Of a DNA stretch of 64,000 bases, positions 43,563 through 51,987 are shown piece by piece. Numbering within the stretch: position 1 is the first letter of the stretch; every line of letters starts with the position of its first letter. Under the pieces are notes generated by a model. It saw only the letters and a list, made by a program, of their open reading frames with translations. It had not been told where the DNA came from and did not search any database. Source of the DNA: Nostoc sp. MG11. Lineage in GTDB: Bacteria > Cyanobacteriota > Cyanobacteriia > Cyanobacteriales > Nostocaceae. The translations under genes were made by a program, and so were the position numbers. The stretch lies in contig NZ_JACXXN010000011.1 of NCBI RefSeq assembly GCF_014904695.1, positions 1 to 64,000 of the forward strand. Direction: 5' to 3'.

Positions 43563-44849
43563 TTACGAATTATTCAATCCCTGTTTACAGAGTGTTTTAG
43601 CTACTATTTCTCCTGCTAACTGATGTCCTGAAGCATTCCAATGTCCGTTGCAGCGAAAAGTATTATCAAACCCGTGCAAACAAACGTTATTCTGTTCGGC
43701 ATAAGCCTGAAAAGATTGTCCTAGATTGATAGTAGTAAAACCTTCCCGTTCTCCTAACGCTGTGATCCGCTTTTCTGGGTAAAACCAATCTGTCACCCCT
43801 GATACTTCCTGATGATGACGCACGGTAGGATCGGGATTAACTTGCAGTGGAGTTGTTAGCGTCACCACAGCAAAATTTGCTTTCTTGGTAATTGCCTCAT
43901 GATGAATTGAGCGAATTAGTCCTTCTGTTAGTTGCCATGCTTGTTGCCATTCAGGATCAGTTGCGGTGTTATAGGCAAGCCATTCTGTTTGCTTCAAGAA
44001 ATTTTGCCATTCAGGGTCAGTGAACGGAGACAGTGTTGCAGGCTTAGTTGCAATTTGGGAGTCTGGTTTTTTGTGATCTTGATGAGGAAGTGGCAAAGCG
44101 TATTTTGCTTGTTTTAAAACCTGTAAAATCCGCAAGTGGTCTTGAACTTTGAGATAGGCTTGATGCCACCATGACTTTTGTGAACGATAGATATCCATAT
44201 TCACAAACGTGTCATCAACCACCCAATCACCATCTTTCTCAACAAAATAGGGTTTCATGAGAGCGCTATCATCCATAGCAGTCATACTCACCATTTTTTG
44301 GGTGAGAGTGCGGGAGTTGTTGATGACATCGTTGCCAGGATAGAAATTCAAAAGTACGAGATCTGGTGAATAATTCCAGACTTTCTCTCGCAGGGTGAGC
44401 AATTCTTGATCGGTTCCATAACCGTTCACTCCGAAGTTCATCACTTCTACGTCACGACCTGCTAAGGTAGAACAATTTTTAAGTTCGCGTTCGATGACTG
44501 CTGCAATTCCTTGTGCTTGTGGCACTTGTACTGCTTCTGTAAAAGAATCTCCTAGCAAAGCAATGCGAAAGGTATTCTCTGGCTTAACCTGCGGATGTTC
44601 TTGATCGTGAAAACCCTCACTGTTGTATTGGATATAGGCTTCCCCTTCGTCACGCACCCACCCAGCCGTGTATGGTCGTCCTGCCCATCCTCTCTGTTCT
44701 TCAACGGTATAAAATGTCCTGTATTCAATTCCGGCAAGGCGTAAGCCGATTTCAACGACAGCCAACCCCAAGACAATTCCGCCGAGTAATAAACTGAGGG
44801 TCAATGTTACCGTTACCCAACGTTTTAATGATAATGATGATGTTGTCAC
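43563..44849 (-). CDS. SGNH/GDSL hydrolase-like protein, SxtL-like position
   Basis: 428 residues, GTG start at 44849 preceded by TGAGGA, which overlaps the end of the DUF5989 gene region (ten bases between genes). N-terminal membrane segment (LTLSLLLGGIVLGLAVVEIG). SGNH blocks: LLGDSFTEAVQV, NFGVNGYGTDQ, YPGNDVINN and CNGHWNASGHQLAGE. It follows SxtJ and DUF5989 genes, the position and length of sxtL (GDSL lipase) in saxitoxin clusters. Probably extracytoplasmic esterase or acyltransferase. Activity is not proven. Confidence 0.83.
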   Translation of the reverse strand: MTTSSLSLKRWVTVTLTLSLLLGGIVLGLAVVEIGLRLAGIEYRTFYTVEEQRGWAGRPYTAGWVRDEGEAYIQYNSEGFHDQEHPQVKPENTFRIALLGDSFTEAVQVPQAQGIAAVIERELKNCSTLAGRDVEVMNFGVNGYGTDQELLTLREKVWNYSPDLVLLNFYPGNDVINNSRTLTQKMVSMTAMDDSALMKPYFVEKDGDWVVDDTFVNMDIYRSQKSWWHQAYLKVQDHLRILQVLKQAKYALPLPHQDHKKPDSQIATKPATLSPFTDPEWQNFLKQTEWLAYNTATDPEWQQAWQLTEGLIRSIHHEAITKKANFAVVTLTTPLQVNPDPTVRHHQEVSGVTDWFYPEKRITALGEREGFTTINLGQSFQAYAEQNNVCLHGFDNTFRCNGHWNASGHQLAGEIVAKTLCKQGLNNS

Positions 44850-44859
44850 CTCACATTCC

Positions 44860-45024
44860 TCAAAAGAGTGTGTAAATAAAGGGCGCTAGCACAGATGATT
44901 GTGCGAAGACAATCAAGATACCTAAAAGCAATAGTGTGACGATGAGTGGAAGCAGAAAGAATTTTTGGCGTTCTTTTAGAAAACCCCATAAATCTTTGAG
45001 GAAGTCTTGTGTTGTTTCAAACAT
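44860..45024 (-). CDS. DUF5989-type small membrane protein (SxtK-like)
   Basis: Encodes 54 residues: an amphipathic start (FLKDLWGFLKERQKFF), one membrane helix (LLPLIVTLLLLGILIVFAQS) and the ending LAPFIYTLF, the signature of DUF5989 proteins. Its ATG overlaps the stop codon of the SxtJ-like gene by one base (TAATG). Same length and place as sxtK. Function unknown, but regularly found with carbamoyltransferase and SGNH genes. Confidence 0.88.
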   Translation of the reverse strand: MFETTQDFLKDLWGFLKERQKFFLLPLIVTLLLLGILIVFAQSSVLAPFIYTLF

Positions 45025-45431
45025 TAGAAAGGTTTCTCCATTTTTTCTCTAGGTTTTACTTGACTGATAACGCGATAAGTTGCTAAATCAGCATCTAACT
45101 TTCTTTTCATTGGATCTTGACGGAACACACCCCGCATCACTAGACCCATTGGCATCAATAAAGCATAGAAAACAATGCTCAAAATGATGCGTGTATTAAT
45201 CCAGCCTAAAACTAGACCAATCCTCATCCAAATTTGGTAGATACTATTGAGGGTGGTGGGGGCTATAAGGGCCCAAACCCAAAGGATGGCGGCGATCAGC
45301 CACGGTAAAATGGGTAAAGACTCATGGTGTATTAGAGGTAGTAGACTACCGAATAAACCAGCCGCGATCGCACCGCCAATTAGTCCAAAATCCCGTAGTC
45401 CTTTACGATCAAGTTGTTGTATTTCGTTCAT
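45024..45431 (-). CDS. SxtJ-family membrane protein
   Basis: 135 residues with three or four hydrophobic segments (LIGGAIAAGLFGSLLPLI, LPWLIAAILWVWALIAP, IILSIVFYALLMPMGLVM). The DFGLIGGAI start and MGLVMRGVFRQDPM(K/...)RK ending are typical of SxtJ-like proteins. Five bases separate it from the carbamoyltransferase gene. Known members accompany carbamoyltransferases, but no biochemical role is established. Confidence 0.87.
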   Translation of the reverse strand: MNEIQQLDRKGLRDFGLIGGAIAAGLFGSLLPLIHHESLPILPWLIAAILWVWALIAPTTLNSIYQIWMRIGLVLGWINTRIILSIVFYALLMPMGLVMRGVFRQDPMKRKLDADLATYRVISQVKPREKMEKPF

Positions 45432-45436
45432 CGGCG

Positions 45437-47275
45437 TTAATCTAATTCAAATTCTGTTTTCCAAGATTCATCTTTGTGTATCTGGGGTTGATCAGATTTG
45501 GCGAGGAGAAAGTTTTCCAGTACCAAATAATCCATCTCCGTTCTCATAAAACAGCGATAGGCGTCTTCTGGGGTACACACAATCGGTTCACCCCGAACAT
45601 TAAATGATGTGTTCACCAAAACTGCACAGCCTGTTTTGGCCTGAAAATGACGCAGCAAATCATAGTATCGAGGATTGGTTTGTTGATGAACGGTTTGAAT
45701 TCGAGCCGAGTAATCTACATGGGTAACGGCGGGAATTTGCGATCGCTTCACGTTTAACTTATCAATGCCAAACAACTCCTCCTGCTGTGTTGTCATGGGA
45801 ATCCGCAACTCGGCTTTGATGGGTGCAACCAGAAGCATATAAGGGCTGGAATGGTCAATTTCAAAGTAGTTGGAAACCTGTTCTGCTAAGACGGAAGGGG
45901 CAAAGGGACGGAAAGATTCACGGTATTTGATTTTCAGGTTCATCACCGACTGCATCTTGGGACTGCGAGGATCACCGACGATTGAACGACCACCCAAAGC
46001 TCGTGGCCCAAACTCCATCCTTCCAGAAAACCAACCCACAACATTTTCTTGCTCTAGAATTTCGGCAAGTTCAGGCATGAGTTTGTCATCTTCCAGATAT
46101 TGATAGGGCGCATTCACAGACTGGAGATAGTTTTTAATCTCTCCTGTTCCAAAGCAGGGGCCTAGATAGCCCCCCCGCATGGCATCCCCGTCCCTGAGAC
46201 TGCGAGGCTTATCATTATATTGATGCCAAATAGCTAATGCTGCTCCAACTGCACCCCCGGCGTCTCCGGCGGCGGGTTGAATCCAAATATCCCGAAAACC
46301 TGTTTCTCGCAAAATACGTCCATTAGCGACGCAATTCAGGGCAACTCCGCCGGCTAAACAAAGGTAATCTGTGTCCAGTTCCTTCTTAACCGTTCTTGCC
46401 AAACGCAAAACGACTTCCTCGGTAACGTGTTGGATAGAACGAGCTAAATCCATCTCTCGCTGGGTCAGTTTACCTTCACTTTCACGCGGTGGACTGCCAA
46501 ACAGTGCATGGAATTTCGGGGTGGTCATGGTCAACCCCGTGGTGTAGTTGAAGTAGTCCATATTCAACCGAAAAGTGCCATCTTCCTTGAGATCCAAGAG
46601 ATGGTTAAGGATATGGTCTACATATTTGGGTTCACCGTATGGTGCTAAACCCATGAGTTTGTATTCCCCAGAGTTGACCTTGAAACCTGTGTAGTAGGTG
46701 AAGGCAGAATAGAGCAGCCCTAAAGAGTGGGGAAAATCGATTTCCCATTGGGGAGTTAGTTGATGTCCTTCTCCTAACCAAACTGAGGTAGTTGCCCATT
46801 CTCCTACGCCATCAAGGCACAGTACCGCCGCCCGTTCAAAGGGGCTGGGAAAAAAGGCAGAAGCGGCGTGAGCCTGGTGATGTTCAGTAAATAAAAGTTG
46901 GGGCAATTGCGCTGTTTTGCAATCTCCGAGGGTCGCCAGTTCTTTTTTTAAGAGCGTTTTGAGATAAAGCTTTTCCTTGAGCCAAACTGGCATCGCGGCA
47001 ATAAAGGAACGCAAACCCTTGGGCGCGTAGGCGAGATAGGTTTCTAGTAGCCGCTCAAATTTAACTAATGGCTTGTCATAAAAAACGATTTGGTCTACTT
47101 GTTGCAATCGAATTCCTGCTTGTTTGAGACAGTAGGCGATCGCACCTTTGGGAAATCTCGCATCATGTTTTTTGCGAGAAAAACGCTCCTCTTGAGCAGC
47201 AGCAACAATGTTACCATCAGTAACTAAGGCGGCGGCACTATCGTGGTAATAAGCTGAAATTCCCAGAATATGCAT
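45437..47275 (-). CDS. NodU/CmcH/SxtI-type O-carbamoyltransferase
   Basis: 612 residues, the same length as SxtI. The N-terminal Kae1-like domain begins ILGISAYYHDSAAAL and carries the metal-binding HHQAHAASAFFPSPF; FSGRMEFGPRALGGRSI and VNTSFNVRGEPIVCTPEDA mark the YrdC/Kae1 junction and C-terminal part. The enzyme uses carbamoyl phosphate and ATP to make carbamoyl-adenylate and transfers the carbamoyl group to a hydroxyl. Acceptor unknown: a sugar, a peptide-linked alcohol or a polysaccharide are all possible. First gene of an I-J-K-L-like operon. Confidence 0.93.
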   Translation of the reverse strand: MHILGISAYYHDSAAALVTDGNIVAAAQEERFSRKKHDARFPKGAIAYCLKQAGIRLQQVDQIVFYDKPLVKFERLLETYLAYAPKGLRSFIAAMPVWLKEKLYLKTLLKKELATLGDCKTAQLPQLLFTEHHQAHAASAFFPSPFERAAVLCLDGVGEWATTSVWLGEGHQLTPQWEIDFPHSLGLLYSAFTYYTGFKVNSGEYKLMGLAPYGEPKYVDHILNHLLDLKEDGTFRLNMDYFNYTTGLTMTTPKFHALFGSPPRESEGKLTQREMDLARSIQHVTEEVVLRLARTVKKELDTDYLCLAGGVALNCVANGRILRETGFRDIWIQPAAGDAGGAVGAALAIWHQYNDKPRSLRDGDAMRGGYLGPCFGTGEIKNYLQSVNAPYQYLEDDKLMPELAEILEQENVVGWFSGRMEFGPRALGGRSIVGDPRSPKMQSVMNLKIKYRESFRPFAPSVLAEQVSNYFEIDHSSPYMLLVAPIKAELRIPMTTQQEELFGIDKLNVKRSQIPAVTHVDYSARIQTVHQQTNPRYYDLLRHFQAKTGCAVLVNTSFNVRGEPIVCTPEDAYRCFMRTEMDYLVLENFLLAKSDQPQIHKDESWKTEFELD

Positions 47276-47301
47276 TTTTCTTATAGATATAATGGCTTAA
47301 T

Positions 47302-48012
47302 TTATAACTCTATATCGCTCAATTTCCATAGACCCAAACTCTTTTGTTTGTAGTCTTTTCTTTCAGTCGTTTCTTCATCAATGATTTCGAGCATATCGGG
47401 AAAGTTGTACGGAGGTAATTGTAAATCGATTGCTCGCCAATCACCCGTAACAATATCTTTATTTTCAAGTATTCCCGGATAAGTTGTAGTTAACAAATAT
47501 TGAGACTTGCTTTTTTTAAAGTTTTTAATTACAGCAAGAGCATCTTTAAATGAGAGATGTACTAGACAATCTCTACAGAAAATCAAATCAACTTGAGGGA
47601 GTGCATCTGTTGCTAGGTCGAGATTGATAAATTCTCTAGTTTCGTTGCCGTAACGACGTTGATTTTCGGTAACTAATTCGGCAACAATATCACATCCAAT
47701 GTATCTATCTAGATTTAATTGTGCTTCTTTTAGCCAATAAAAATCTCCACAAGGAGCATCGAGCATTGTTTTGACATCAAGCTTTTCTAGCAAAACTGGT
47801 ATCTTTTTGATGATAACTAAAGTTTGTTGAAGATTAGAACCTCTGCCAGACACAGATTCGCGATCGCCCCACCTATTACGATAATATATATCATCAAAAA
47901 CTTCTTTTCTATTTTTACCTCGAAAAGATAAAAGCATCAATTCATATTGCAAATTAAATGACACATAGTCAAGGAAAGATTTGATTGGTTGCAAAATAGT
48001 ATTCTTGCTCAT
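47302..48012 (-). CDS. class I SAM-dependent methyltransferase
   Basis: 236 residues from the ATG at 48012 (MSKNTILQ); a longer frame to 48144 would run into the MBOAT gene. Motif I TMLDAPCGDFYWLKEA, then IGCDIVAELV, LIFCRDCLVHLSF and TTTYPG. DAPCGD(F/...)-x-W is typical of methyltransferases found in glycan and natural-product loci. Substrate unknown. Lies between the MBOAT and carbamoyltransferase genes. Confidence 0.82.
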   Translation of the reverse strand: MSKNTILQPIKSFLDYVSFNLQYELMLLSFRGKNRKEVFDDIYYRNRWGDRESVSGRGSNLQQTLVIIKKIPVLLEKLDVKTMLDAPCGDFYWLKEAQLNLDRYIGCDIVAELVTENQRRYGNETREFINLDLATDALPQVDLIFCRDCLVHLSFKDALAVIKNFKKSKSQYLLTTTYPGILENKDIVTGDWRAIDLQLPPYNFPDMLEIIDEETTERKDYKQKSLGLWKLSDIEL

Positions 48013-48050
48013 AGCTTTTAATTTTAAAAAAGGTTTATTGCTAACGGTCA

Positions 48051-49565
48051 CTAAAACTGAAAGTAGACAAAGGGTTGAGGACTGATTGCTGCAAACCGAA
48101 GTATTGTTGAAACTAACACCCCATAGAAAACGGCAAAACTCCATTTAGGAATTTTCTGCCACCAGTCCGCAAACCAACCTTTATAGGCTGCCCAATGCAT
48201 GATTATTAAAGGTATGAAAATCCATCCAATTTGAATGTCTAGGTTTTGAGAGCCAGGAGAATTCAGGAATACAAAAGATTTCTCGATTTGCATAGCGCTG
48301 CCCAGATCGTTACTCCGAAAGAAGATTGCAGAGGCACAAAACCAGTAAAACGTGAGGGGAGTGCCTAACATATTTCTCAGCGGCAAAAGTCGCTTGTAGG
48401 GAGCAATCCAAGATAACCATTGCTTGTGAACTACTAAAGCAATGCCATTCAACCCTCCCCAAGCGACAAAATGCCAAGCAGCACCATGCCATAGTCCAGA
48501 GGTAAGCATCAGAATGAGAATATTTCTAGACCTAAAGAGTTCTGTACGTTGCTCCTTTGGTCGCATTTTCATCAAAGGGCTATAAATATAGTCTCGCAGC
48601 CAGGTGAAGAGGGTTATATGCCAACGTTGCCACAACTGAGTAACATTGCTGGAAAGGTAGGGGAAATTAAAGTTGAGAGGTAGCTTGTATCCAAGTAAAC
48701 CTGCACAGGCAATCGCCATATCTGAATAGCCAGAAAAGTCGCAGTATATTTGTATAGCGAAAGCAATCACGGCAATCCAACAACTTAAGACGGTATAAAT
48801 TTCTGGATTCGTGAAATACTGGTCTACCAATGGAGAGAGATTATCTGAAATACAAGCTTTCTTAAAATATCCCACCAAAAAAAGCGTTAAACATCCCCGA
48901 AAATCAATATTATTTAAATTTTTCGGGGTTAAGAGTTGAGGCAAAAAAGTAGATGCGCGGACAATAGGGCCTGCAACTAGTTGAGGGAAAAAAGTTACAA
49001 ATAAAGCGAAATCCCAAAAACTTCTAATAGGTTTGAGTTTACCCAGATACGCATCAATTGAATAGCTCAGAGTTTGAAATGTGTAAAAGCTAATGCCTGC
49101 TGGAAGAATGACTTCAAGGGTTTTAATACTAATAGGTAGCCCCAAAAAAATTAATAAGTTTGAGGCAGAGTCAGCAAAGAAATTATAGTACTTAAAAAAT
49201 CCTAATAATCCTAGATTGACAACTAAACTGAGTGCCAACCATGCTTGGCGCTGTTGCTGATTTATTGGTTTAGTCAGCAGTGCATCCCAAGAAAATAGGT
49301 TTATCCATCTGTTTGTAGTTTCTCCGTGTTGTAGTGCCTCGCTTGTTTGAATTTCTTGTTGTGGTCTAGCTAGCATCAAACCGACAAAGTAATCAACGAC
49401 TGTCGAGAGTAAAAGCAGAGAAAGAAAGCGCCAATCCCAAGCTCCATAGAAGATGTAACTACAAATTAGCAACCAGGTTTTACGATGATTGTGTTTCTGT
49501 AAAGCCCAGTAGATGCAGAAAATAATAATAAAGAAAAAGACAAAACGAAATTCTGTAAAAACCAT
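48051..49565 (-). CDS. MBOAT-family membrane O-acyltransferase
   Basis: 504 residues from the ATG at 49565 (MVFTEFRFVFFF); an upstream TTG at 49604 is less likely. About eleven membrane segments. MBOAT landmarks: SYSIDAYLGK, FVTFFPQLVAGPIVR, CDFSGYSDMAIACAGLLG and the catalytic histidine region TSGLWHGAAWHFVAWGGLNG. It carries acyl groups across the membrane for O-acylation of polysaccharide, teichoic acid or metabolite (AlgI, DltB type). The SGNH-like gene directly upstream in the transcript is its expected partner. Confidence 0.92.
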   Translation of the reverse strand: MVFTEFRFVFFFIIIFCIYWALQKHNHRKTWLLICSYIFYGAWDWRFLSLLLLSTVVDYFVGLMLARPQQEIQTSEALQHGETTNRWINLFSWDALLTKPINQQQRQAWLALSLVVNLGLLGFFKYYNFFADSASNLLIFLGLPISIKTLEVILPAGISFYTFQTLSYSIDAYLGKLKPIRSFWDFALFVTFFPQLVAGPIVRASTFLPQLLTPKNLNNIDFRGCLTLFLVGYFKKACISDNLSPLVDQYFTNPEIYTVLSCWIAVIAFAIQIYCDFSGYSDMAIACAGLLGYKLPLNFNFPYLSSNVTQLWQRWHITLFTWLRDYIYSPLMKMRPKEQRTELFRSRNILILMLTSGLWHGAAWHFVAWGGLNGIALVVHKQWLSWIAPYKRLLPLRNMLGTPLTFYWFCASAIFFRSNDLGSAMQIEKSFVFLNSPGSQNLDIQIGWIFIPLIIMHWAAYKGWFADWWQKIPKWSFAVFYGVLVSTILRFAAISPQPFVYFQF

Positions 49566-49605
49566 ATTTATATTTATTCTAATGGGTAAATTAACTCCTA
49601 CCAAA

Positions 49606-50760
49606 TCAATTTGAACTTATAGATATAGGCAATTGATGGTATATGTCCTCTTGAGATAACTTAAGATGCTGAGAAAACTTTGCTGCCAAGGCGCGTGTGA
49701 ATTCTTGAGCGCCTTGGTGATTTAAATGCCTTCCATCAGAGCGGCGATCAACTTCATATAACGTGGTGAAAGTATTAGGATTATTAAAAGCAAATAGGGT
49801 CGGGATATATCCTATATTGTAAGATTTTGTAATAGCAGAATTGTCAAAATCAGTATTGAGTACTGGAGGAATAAAGAAAATTGGTTCAACTTTGATTTGA
49901 CTGATTTTTTCTTGGTGATCAATTCGATAAGCTATATTTTTAAGAATTTTAATTGCATAGGAGTTAAGTGGATATGTAGATATATTTCCTCGAACAAAAA
50001 CTCCTGATTTTGATTGCTTTAGTTGCTGTTGATAACTCTCCAAAGAATTTGATAGAAAAATTTCTCTCCGTTTTACACTATTTTCCAGCCAATCCATTGC
50101 ATAATATCCAGCTTCCTGTATTAATTTTTCACCAGATATTCCCTTTGGTAATACTTCAGGTTGTTGTTGCCAAAAATTAGAAAAATAGCCAATTCCTAAC
50201 CACCGATAGATAAAACTTATTGAATTTGCATAAAAACCGTTAATCTTTTCTTTTAAATTAGATGTTGATTCAATGATTAATCGAAAATTTTCTATCGTTT
50301 TTAGAGGAGTATGCCAGTAAACATTTTTAATCGAAGTTGGTGAATCCTCCATGAAAAAGTCAACTAAGCAGTCTAAAAATACCCATTTTAAGTTTGCTGG
50401 TTTTAAAGCTAAAATCTTTTGTAAATAGAAATCCATTTCAGCTACATTTGCCGCCATGATTCCAAAGTTGAAAGACCTGATACTCTTACCATTTGCTGCC
50501 ATTGTTTCATCAAATATTTTGGGGATAACTCCTTGATATGTGGTACTTGGCCCTAAAAAAATAACATCATAATCATCTTTGTATTTAGCAAAATATTTAA
50601 ATTTAGTGCTGATATCACCAAGACTTTGAGGAGTATCATAAGAGGGTGAAACCGTGTTGATTAATCCAGCAGTCGAAATCAAAGCCAGTATAAAAATTAA
50701 GCTATAAATAAACATAACTAGTGGTCTTGGCACTATTTTTTTTAAAATATCTACATTCAT
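49606..50760 (-). CDS. membrane-anchored SGNH-like protein, MBOAT partner
   Basis: 384 residues. One membrane segment at 16-37, then VIFLGPSTTYQGVIP (serine block), SFNFGIMAANVAEMD, and late DGRHLNHQGAQEFTRALA (Asp-x-x-His). The middle is divergent and rich in aromatic residues. Weakly like DltD/AlgX accessory proteins that take the acyl group from the MBOAT. Ends 40 bases before the MBOAT start. The serine block is G-P-S rather than G-D-S, so activity is uncertain. Confidence 0.72.
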   Translation of the reverse strand: MNVDILKKIVPRPLVMFIYSLIFILALISTAGLINTVSPSYDTPQSLGDISTKFKYFAKYKDDYDVIFLGPSTTYQGVIPKIFDETMAANGKSIRSFNFGIMAANVAEMDFYLQKILALKPANLKWVFLDCLVDFFMEDSPTSIKNVYWHTPLKTIENFRLIIESTSNLKEKINGFYANSISFIYRWLGIGYFSNFWQQQPEVLPKGISGEKLIQEAGYYAMDWLENSVKRREIFLSNSLESYQQQLKQSKSGVFVRGNISTYPLNSYAIKILKNIAYRIDHQEKISQIKVEPIFFIPPVLNTDFDNSAITKSYNIGYIPTLFAFNNPNTFTTLYEVDRRSDGRHLNHQGAQEFTRALAAKFSQHLKLSQEDIYHQLPISISSN

Positions 50761-50767
50761 TGTTAGG

Positions 50768-50905
50768 TAGCCTTGATAATAAATAATTTATTTTTGTCTC
50801 ACGCAGAGGCGCAGCGAAAAGTTCTGTAGGCGGGTTTCCCGCCGTAGGAAACTTTTCAAGACAGAGGCGCAGAGAGATGAAATTAGCAATTTTGCCTGAA
50901 GTTTA
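50768..50905 (-). mobile_element. MITE-like element, family 2, at the 3' end of an oxygenase gene
   Basis: 138 bases: left end TAGCCTTGATAA, core CTCACGCAGAGGCGCAGCG, palindrome GGCGGGTTTCCCGCC, second block ACAGAGGCGCAGAGAG, right end TTTTGCCTGAAGTTTA. The right end supplies the TAA stop codon of the gene at 50903-51892. Same arrangement as at bioF and the NRPS gene. Confidence 0.6.
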
Positions 50906-51892
50906 ATTTTTAGAGGTAATTAAAATCGATGTATTATTATTATTTCTTTGTGTGTAAAATTCGCTTGTCAAAATAGGTGGATACTTTGCAGTTTTATTTG
51001 CCTCTAAACAACTCTTAGGACAGGTAATTTCGGCAGCATTATTAGGAGACGCAAAAAATGCAAATGAATATCTTGGCTGGATAAGTTGGGATGCATACGG
51101 TATTGCAACTTGGTGCTTTGTGGCATAGACTTTATCGTTTGTCCATCGTTGCAAAATTTCTCCTGCCATGACGACAACCGTATCAGGAATTAAGGGAACT
51201 GGAATTCGTTCTCCAGTTTTGCTACAAATTTCTAACCCTTCTACCTCATGCTGAAACACATAAGTGATAGTATTCCCATCTGTATGTTCTCCCAGGCGAA
51301 TATTTTGGATTTTGGCAGGTTCAGATGCAGCAGGATAGTGATGCAAACCCATAGCATGATTTTGCTCAGAATGTAACTCGGCAAAATAGAACTCTGGCAG
51401 TTTCAAAGCAATGGCCAAGGCTTCAAGGACTTTTAGGGTACTTGCGTGACAAGCTGTGAAAAATTGCAACATCGCTTCACGAAACTCTGGTTGATTTTGC
51501 AGCCATTGGTTAGGTTGGTGAAAAGGATGATTTAGCTTATCCAATTCCTCTGGATTCATTTCTCTACCAAAGTAAAATTGTTCGCTAAGTATGCTTGACA
51601 TCCCCATAGGGATATATCCTCGGTGACACTTTTCTGTTAAGGCTATCTGTTTTTTCTCTTCTAACGGCAGTGCAAAAAAATGCTTGGCTTGAGCAAAGGT
51701 TTGAGCAATTAGAGTTGCACTTATATCATGATTTTTCAGGTAGAAACATCCCATCTCCTGTAAAGCACTGGCGATTTGATTGGCAATTAATTCTTTAGCA
51801 ACCGTGTCACCTACCAAAAATAGATGGAAGTCAATGACGGGAATCGCCGTTGAAACAATAGATTCTTTTGAAAGTTCGTTTATTGAGATCAT
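50903..51892 (-). CDS. 2-oxoglutarate/Fe(II) oxygenase, isopenicillin N synthase-like (paralogue 3)
   Basis: 329 residues starting MISINELSKE. Iron ligands H203, D205 (GEHTDGNTIT) and H260 (ATKHQV); R274 (PRYSFAFF). VSTAIPVIDFHLFLVGDTVAK start, as in paralogues 2 and 4. The residue after HTD is glycine rather than an aromatic or leucine. The C-terminal NNNNTSILITSKN is low complexity and ends in a MITE terminal repeat. Confidence 0.87.
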   Translation of the reverse strand: MISINELSKESIVSTAIPVIDFHLFLVGDTVAKELIANQIASALQEMGCFYLKNHDISATLIAQTFAQAKHFFALPLEEKKQIALTEKCHRGYIPMGMSSILSEQFYFGREMNPEELDKLNHPFHQPNQWLQNQPEFREAMLQFFTACHASTLKVLEALAIALKLPEFYFAELHSEQNHAMGLHHYPAASEPAKIQNIRLGEHTDGNTITYVFQHEVEGLEICSKTGERIPVPLIPDTVVVMAGEILQRWTNDKVYATKHQVAIPYASQLIQPRYSFAFFASPNNAAEITCPKSCLEANKTAKYPPILTSEFYTQRNNNNTSILITSKN

Positions 51893-51987
51893 CGTTAAAA
51901 TTTTTAGAAATGATAATTGATGTATGAATCAGGATGTGGAGTGGAGACGTAGCACTGCTACGTCTCTACATTTTTTGTGGGAGATGT

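Noticed and set aside
43563-47275. Saxitoxin biosynthesis locus
   Set aside because: Only the I-J-K-L tailoring set is present; no sxtA polyketide-type starter, amidinotransferase or other core genes are seen.
48013-48144. Longer start of the methyltransferase at 48144
   Set aside because: It overlaps the MBOAT gene end and lacks methyltransferase-like sequence; the ATG at 48012 fits.
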